Source of the DNA: Dastarcus helophoroides
Taxonomy: Eukaryota > Arthropoda > Insecta > Coleoptera > Bothrideridae
DNA length: 64,000 nucleotides
Assembly: GCA_028583605.1 (NCBI GenBank)
Contig: CM053325.1
Location: 39,731,435 to 39,795,434 of the forward strand
Direction: 5' to 3'
Of the stretch, positions 58,778 to 64,000 are shown in pieces. Position 1 is the first letter of the stretch; each line of letters begins with the position of its first letter. Made by a program: the position numbers and the translations under genes. The notes beneath the pieces were generated by a model. The model was not told the DNA's origin. It worked only from the letters and a program-made list of their open reading frames with translations, and did no database searches.

Positions 58778-58947
58778 TATCTTATTTTAAATAACAAAGT
58801 TCTTGTCAAAGTCCAGTGTAAACGGAAGCACTACAACTTTGTGCATATTTTAATTGTATTGGCGTCGTTGTCTTTTCAAGTTGCCAAATTTTTTAGATAA
58901 GTACTTTGTCAGATGTCAATCACGGCGATTCCAAGTGGGACACAGTG
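58778..58947 (-). mobile_element. Fold-back element A, terminal fragment A4
   Basis: It matches the right tip of A1: ATTTTAAATAACAAAGTT, ACTTTGTGCATATTTTA, TTTAGATAAGTACTTTG, and the tip TGGGACACAGTG followed by TA. Confidence 0.65.
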
Positions 58948-58949
58948 TA

Positions 58950-60400
58950 TAGAGACCGTCACAAAAAATGGGCCAACACTAAAATGGAGATACTAAACAC
59001 CAAAATATAATTAAGATTAACATGCCTTTTACTAGTATAACTGCTTTAAGAGATACAGTTTATAGTGCGTTCAAAATTATTTTATTCTGAAATTTCTCTA
59101 TAATGAAATTATTGCAAAAGTTTTAATGCTAAAAATTGAAAACTTGGCAGCTTTATGTTTTTTCAAATAAGATTTGCGAGCTCTAAGTTTATTTTCATTT
59201 TTCTTCTAGGTGGCGCTAGTTTTAACGTATTATTTTTGTAAATTAAAACATATTATTTTTATCTGTCGAGTTATGCTTAATTCAACACGAAATTCTAAAA
59301 AAAACGCTAAAATTTACAAAGGAAAAATGCTTTAGTTTAGTTTGTCTGGTTCTATTGGTTTTTAAGTTATTTGTATCTAAAAGCTTCAATATACCTTATT
59401 ATGATTTTTTTCAGATGCTGATATTTCTGTTTTTTCTTTCAGATTTTTTTCGCGTATTTTAGCTTATCAGAAAAAATTAACCTTTCTTTAAAAATACAGA
59501 GGATAACAAAGGGGTCGCAAATACATTTAAAATAATATGGGAATTTCTATTTTGCCACTTCAGAACGTTTAATTTAAAAAGTAGTGAGGTAAGTGGTCGA
59601 CACTAGGGTTGCTAGGAATATAATATTTTGGATCTGAAACGGATAGGGATATATTGCGAATATTATATCGGTTTCGGTTACGGATACGGATATGAAATTA
59701 TTTCGGTTATCACGTAGTTTCGGATATTATTTTGATTACAGATATCCTTAAACTATTTTTGTCAAGCAAAAGAAAAAGTCCTTGAGTTATATATATATCT
59801 AATAAAACTCTAAACACTGATTGATAGACAACACATAACCTAAACCGATCGGTTTAGAAGATAAAAATTTCTCACTAAGAAAGAATTTTTAAAAATTCAT
59901 CCTTCAAGAGTGTTAAATAGTTGAAAGAAAATTGTATTATTATATGAAAGTTTTTTATTTTTGTAGTTGGAAATATGAAAATTCATGTTTAGACTTCAGT
60001 TTACGAAAAATAGTTGGTTTATACATATTTTGTTTTTATTTCCCTTAAGGTAATATAACGAATTTGTTGTCGATAGAACAATATAAAATATATTTTTGTC
60101 ACGAAGAATCTGTAGGAGTTACAGAGCTTTGCCGTACTAATGACTTACCCTGTGTAGGCTTTTGATATCGAATTTCAAAAGAAAATTTATCTTTAGTTGC
60201 AATATTTTGAAAAAAAGCCATGATCATTATTAGATATAAACCTCCAGGTTTTGCGAATCTATAAGAGAAATTGGTAATGCTATCGGATTTTTTTAAACAA
60301 GTGTTATAGCGAACCATTTTTTTTTTCTTCATAGGTAAAACAACCCTTATATGATTAAGTATTAGTCCTAGGAAGATAAGCACTTAGGTATTCTTTCAAA
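58950..60400. other. AT-rich intergenic DNA with a CGGATA-like simple repeat
   Basis: At about 59625-59760 words such as CGGATA, GGATAT and TTTCGG recur irregularly. Nothing else is recognised. Confidence 0.4.
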
Positions 60401-61250
60401 CACACATGTAAAATTTTGAAAAATAGTCACGATTTTTAAAAAACATTCGATATTAAAAAAATAGAAATTTGGAATAATTGAATTTCTAAACAGAAATTTA
60501 AAAAAGTCGATATTAAAAAGGCTTAAAATTTTGAAATAAAGAAACTCTTTGGACAGTTGAAATTTTAAAAATATTGAAATTTTGAAACATACCAATTCTG
60601 AACTCGAAAATTTAAAAAGTCGCTAATTGTGTAAAAAACTTAAAAATATTAAAAAGGTTAAAATTTTGATAAAGACTGAAATTTTAAGGCAACAATTTTT
60701 AAGAAAAGTCGAAATTTTGAAAAATGTAGCAAATTTCATGGAAAGTCAAGATTAAAAAAATCCTAATATAAAAAAATAAAAGAAAGTTAAAATCTTGAAG
60801 AAGTCGACATTTTCAAAAAATGCGTGACTTTGAAAAAAATAAGTAATTTTCAAAATGTTCGAATTTTTAAAAAGTTGAAATTTTGAAAAATAATCTAACA
60901 TTTCAAAAATAGTTAAAATTGATAAAATTAAAATTTAAAGATATCATCAAATTTTAAATATTATTCGAAATTTTTGAGGTCTAAATATCCAAAAAAAGCC
61001 AAAAGGTATAAGTTTTGAAAAATGTCAAAGTTTTCCAAAAAAAAATTTAAAAATTCAAATATTTGAAACTCAAACATTAAGAATACCAAAAATTTGAAAA
61101 AAAGCAGAAATTTGATAAAAAAGTCAAAATATCGAAATGAAGACAAAATTTTGACAAAACTTTATGTCTTCAAAAAAAGTTAAAATTAACAAAAAATAGA
61201 AAATTAGACACATTTAAAGTGTGGCATGTCATATATCAAATTAATTAGAA
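60400..61250. repeat. A-rich cryptic simple-repeat tract, second block
   Basis: It uses the same vocabulary as 7735-10680 (GAAATTTTGAAAAA, AAAAAGTCGA, TTTCAAAAA) in the same orientation. It adjoins element J at 61360-61613. Confidence 0.75.
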
Positions 61251-61359
61251 AAATATACAAAATTTGAAAATGATAAAATCGAATATAAGAAATACTAAAA
61301 TTGACATAATTTTCTCGGAAACAGTTAGATTCAGAAAAAATTAACGTACATCAACAAAA

Positions 61360-61613
61360 AGGCTTTAAAAAACAACTAATTACAATTTTTAAATTTTTTC
61401 AATCGGATTTCTAATAAACAAATAAAGGCTGATTTTTTTAAATGGCGATTTTCACTCTTTTCTAAATAAAATCAAGACGAATTGGAATTCAATTGTTTTC
61501 TCAGCGGAATAATATTAGGCATTAAATTCTGCACTACTTTGCTCATTTAAATTTTCTTGTATCTCTAATACTTCTAAATAGTCTAAAGTGGAAACCAAAT
61601 TTGGTTCAACCCA
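61360..61613 (-). mobile_element. Element J terminus, copy 1
   Basis: It is the inverted counterpart of 63609-63870: shared AATTGGAATTCAATTGTTTTC, CTCAGCGGAAT, TTCTGCACTA, CTTGTATCTC and the tip CCAAATTTGGTTCA. The tip faces right. Confidence 0.65.
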
Positions 61614-63608
61614 TATAACAATGGTTTATTATTTATTGAAACTACTGTTTTCAGAAGTTTACATCATATAAAGCGGGACGTCATGTATATCATAGATATT
61701 ATCCGTTGGCGTGGCTTAAATGTGCAATGACTGAAATTTTACCTTACATATGTTCATTATGGTGTACGTTATTTACCAAATTGGTTTTTTTTTCTTGGGT
61801 TATTCTCGAAATTATTTCTTTTCAGTTTAAAAAAAAATTTACGAAAAAAAAAAGAATTTTCTCTTATGCAGTTTAACCCTGCCCAAATTGAGATCTTTGC
61901 ACTTTTTTGAAAATAATATTTTTCTTGCTTATTATGTTCAATAAATTACCAGTAATTTTTAATTTTACTTCTATCATGATTCTTTTCCACCAAAAAGTTT
62001 TTATACCGAAGGTAAAAACTTGTCTTTTAAATTTAAAGAAAGTTAAAATTTTGAAATTTATTCCTAGAGTTTTTTCCAATATTTCCGCATTTTTTTCATA
62101 ATTTGCCTACTACTTCATGGCATTTCCGTATTAAGATATTAAAACTTTTAATTTGCACTTTAAGTCATAATTTAATAAAAATTTTTAGTAAAAATGTTTA
62201 TTCATTTATTCTAAGTTCCCTTACTTTAAAACCATTTAGCGATCAAATATGAAATTTTAAAATAGGAAGTGTTTCCACTTTGGCTAAATGATTTAAAATT
62301 TTACGTACTTTCATTGTGGTTCTTTAAAAATATGTTTTCCTACAAAAGTATTATGATTACGATATAACAAAACACGAGAAAAAATACTTCTTCCGGAATT
62401 TAAATGAATTCATGAACTATTTTAAATGTTCGACGTTTCGTCCTTTTTACAGAGGGCTTCTCCAAAAACAAGTAAACGCTTAACTTAATACAGAAGAAGT
62501 ACGGTAGCTCATTTTTTCAACTTTCCACAGGCAAAACTCTTCAGAAATAAAATTGACACAAAGACAGAATGGCAAGGCAAAAAAAGCACGTGAATTCAAT
62601 ATGTCAACCATACTAGAGACGAAATTCTTCGATCATAGCATATATTGAAATATATTTCGTAAATGTATTAAAAAATTATTGGATACTCAGTAAATAAAAA
62701 ATATGAACTTATTGAAACAAAAACGAAAGAATAAATTTTGAAAATTCGACCTCTAATCCAAACAAATTAACTTTTTGCTTCCTAAAAATTCCACCAAAGA
62801 AGAAATCTTTTAAAATTTGCTTTAAGCATACAATACAAGAGCTTGCGATAAATTTGAAAGTAAAAAAAAAACCGATATTTTTGAGCACTTGTTTAAGATT
62901 TTTGCTTATAACTCCGAAATGATGCATCCTGTATAAAAGCTTACTGTTTCAAAATTAAAAAGCATTTAATTGCACATTAAAGGGTTTATTTTAAAGTTAA
63001 AATTGGCTTACTTGTTTGGTCAATATCTACCGTCATAATTCTTCAAATACCAACTTGCCCCAACAATTATTTATAAATCCCTAAATTTATAAAATCAATT
63101 TTTTTTCTTTCCTAAAATTGTTTTTAGTCAACAAAGCAATAATTTTAAGAATAACCCACTTGGTAAATAACAGACTTTCCAATGTATAGATTAGGATAGA
63201 TTCATTTTCTCATCAGGGTTTGAATTTTCAAAATCGTTTACTTAAGTAACGCTCTACTGCAAGCATGTGAGGCGCTCCAATGGTGTGGTAATAGGAGAAA
63301 TTCAACCAACGGACAGTTTTAACTTTCTAAGAATTTAGAATAGGTATTTCTGCTTTATGTAAGAACCTTGCAGTAACGGCCACCTGAATATATAGGCCAT
63401 TACAAGATTTGGAATTTTTATAGTTTAATCTCACTTAATTTACCTACCAATAAGGGTTGGGTTATTTACAAATTATATGGCTGGACCAACTTCTTTGTCT
63501 CCGCTCTAATATTTACCAACTGATGAGAGTGGTTTTTTATACAAGATAACTACACATTTAGTTGCATCTCAGGTTTTTATTTTGCAATTACAAAGTAAAT
63601 AAAACATA
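61614..63608. other. AT-rich DNA between the two J termini
   Basis: No gene is recognised. A decayed hammerhead-like motif (62427-62470) and a GCATCCTGTATA tip-like word (about 62923) are the only structured features. Confidence 0.3.
62427..62470 (-). ncRNA. Decayed hammerhead-like motif
   Basis: On the minus strand, GGAC-GAAAC-GTC-GAACA (62427-62443) keeps the 3' half of a hammerhead. The upstream arm TGTTT can pair with GAACA (one G-U), but the CTGANGA box has become TTGGAGA, with two changes. Helix II can partly form (GCCC/GGAC). It is most likely a dead copy of a Penelope-type ribozyme. Confidence 0.4.
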
Positions 63609-64000
63609 TACAGGCTGAACCAAATTTGATTTCCACTACAAGGATCTCGTAAACCATTGGAGATACAAGGAAGCTTAAGTAGGAAAAATAGTGCAGAATT
63701 TATGCCTTGCACGATTCCGCTGAGAAAACAATTGAATTCCAATTCGCCTCGATTTTATTTAAAAAAAAACTGAAAATTGCCATTTTTAAAAATCAGCTGC
63801 AACTTGTTTATTTGAAGTCCGATTAAAAAAAATCAAAAGTTGTAATTAGTTATTATTTGGGGCCTTTTTATTGGTGTAAAATATTTTTTCCTAAATTCAA
63901 CTATTTCCTGAAAAATTATGTCAAATTCGTTATTTCTTATAGATGCCATATTAGATTTTATTATTTTCGAATTTGGCATATTTTTCTGATAAATTTGATA
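63609..64000 (+). mobile_element. Element J terminus, copy 2 (runs off the window)
   Basis: The tip CAGGCTGAACCAAATTTG (about 63611) faces left, next to a TATA run, and the similarity to 61360-61613 extends about 260 bp. The body of the element lies beyond the window. Confidence 0.6.

Noticed and set aside
60368..61146. F-rich minus-strand frames, also 9574-9861
   Set aside because: They arise from the A-rich cryptic repeat; low-complexity F/L/K translations are expected there.
63190..63545. CTGATGA or TCATCAG words (also near 33210) as hammerhead cores
   Set aside because: No GAAA box, cleavage triplet or pairing helices at the right distance.
1..64000. tRNA and rRNA genes
   Set aside because: I looked for cloverleaf and conserved rRNA signatures and saw none; a tRNAscan-SE or Infernal run would be decisive.

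Overview
This window looks like a piece of a nuclear genome from an arthropod, most likely an insect. It is very AT-rich, has no compact gene arrangement, and contains a 76-bp GT-AG intron, Ty3/gypsy-type retroelements, tyrosine-recombinase (Crypton-like) remnants and one exon of a pickpocket-type (DEG/ENaC) sodium channel. I cannot name the species or order from sequence alone. Nearly all of the 64 kb is mobile-element DNA in nested, decayed layers, and most short open frames are chance.

Layout: 0-3 kb holds local duplications, one copy of a dispersed repeat and a LINE-like 3' tail. 3.1-5.2 kb is a TIR element carrying a GC-rich, promoter/exon-like core. 7.7-10.7 kb is a long A-rich cryptic repeat tract (a second lies at 60.4-61.2 kb). 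17.4-18.5 kb is a gypsy pol remnant. 20.3-28.2 kb contains three copies of a long fold-back element with TA target sites. One of these was split by a 2.26-kb insertion of identical 466-bp units, each carrying a type I hammerhead self-cleaving ribozyme. 29.3 kb is a solo LTR. 31.1-31.4 kb is the one convincing host exon (pickpocket C-terminus, minus strand). 33.2-35.9 kb holds two broken Crypton-type recombinase copies. 36.4-50.98 kb is a large, roughly mirror-symmetric nest of repeats with a gypsy element (37.4-41.8 kb) inside it and a second, different hammerhead ribozyme at 43.9 kb. 51.0-52.5 kb is another TIR element. 54.6-58.3 kb is a decayed gypsy element with both LTRs and a 4-bp target duplication.

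The most interesting part is the ribozyme biology. Five identical hammerhead motifs lie in the head-to-tail and inverted 466-bp array, which is bounded by a perfect 13-bp direct repeat. This is what retrotransposition of a concatemeric RNA from a ribozyme-bearing circular-RNA element would leave (retrozyme-like, or the pseudo-LTR of a Penelope-like element). A separate minimal hammerhead of different sequence sits at 43.88-43.93 kb, and two decayed hammerhead-like motifs lie at 43.27 and 62.43 kb. No intact reverse transcriptase that could mobilise them is visible here.
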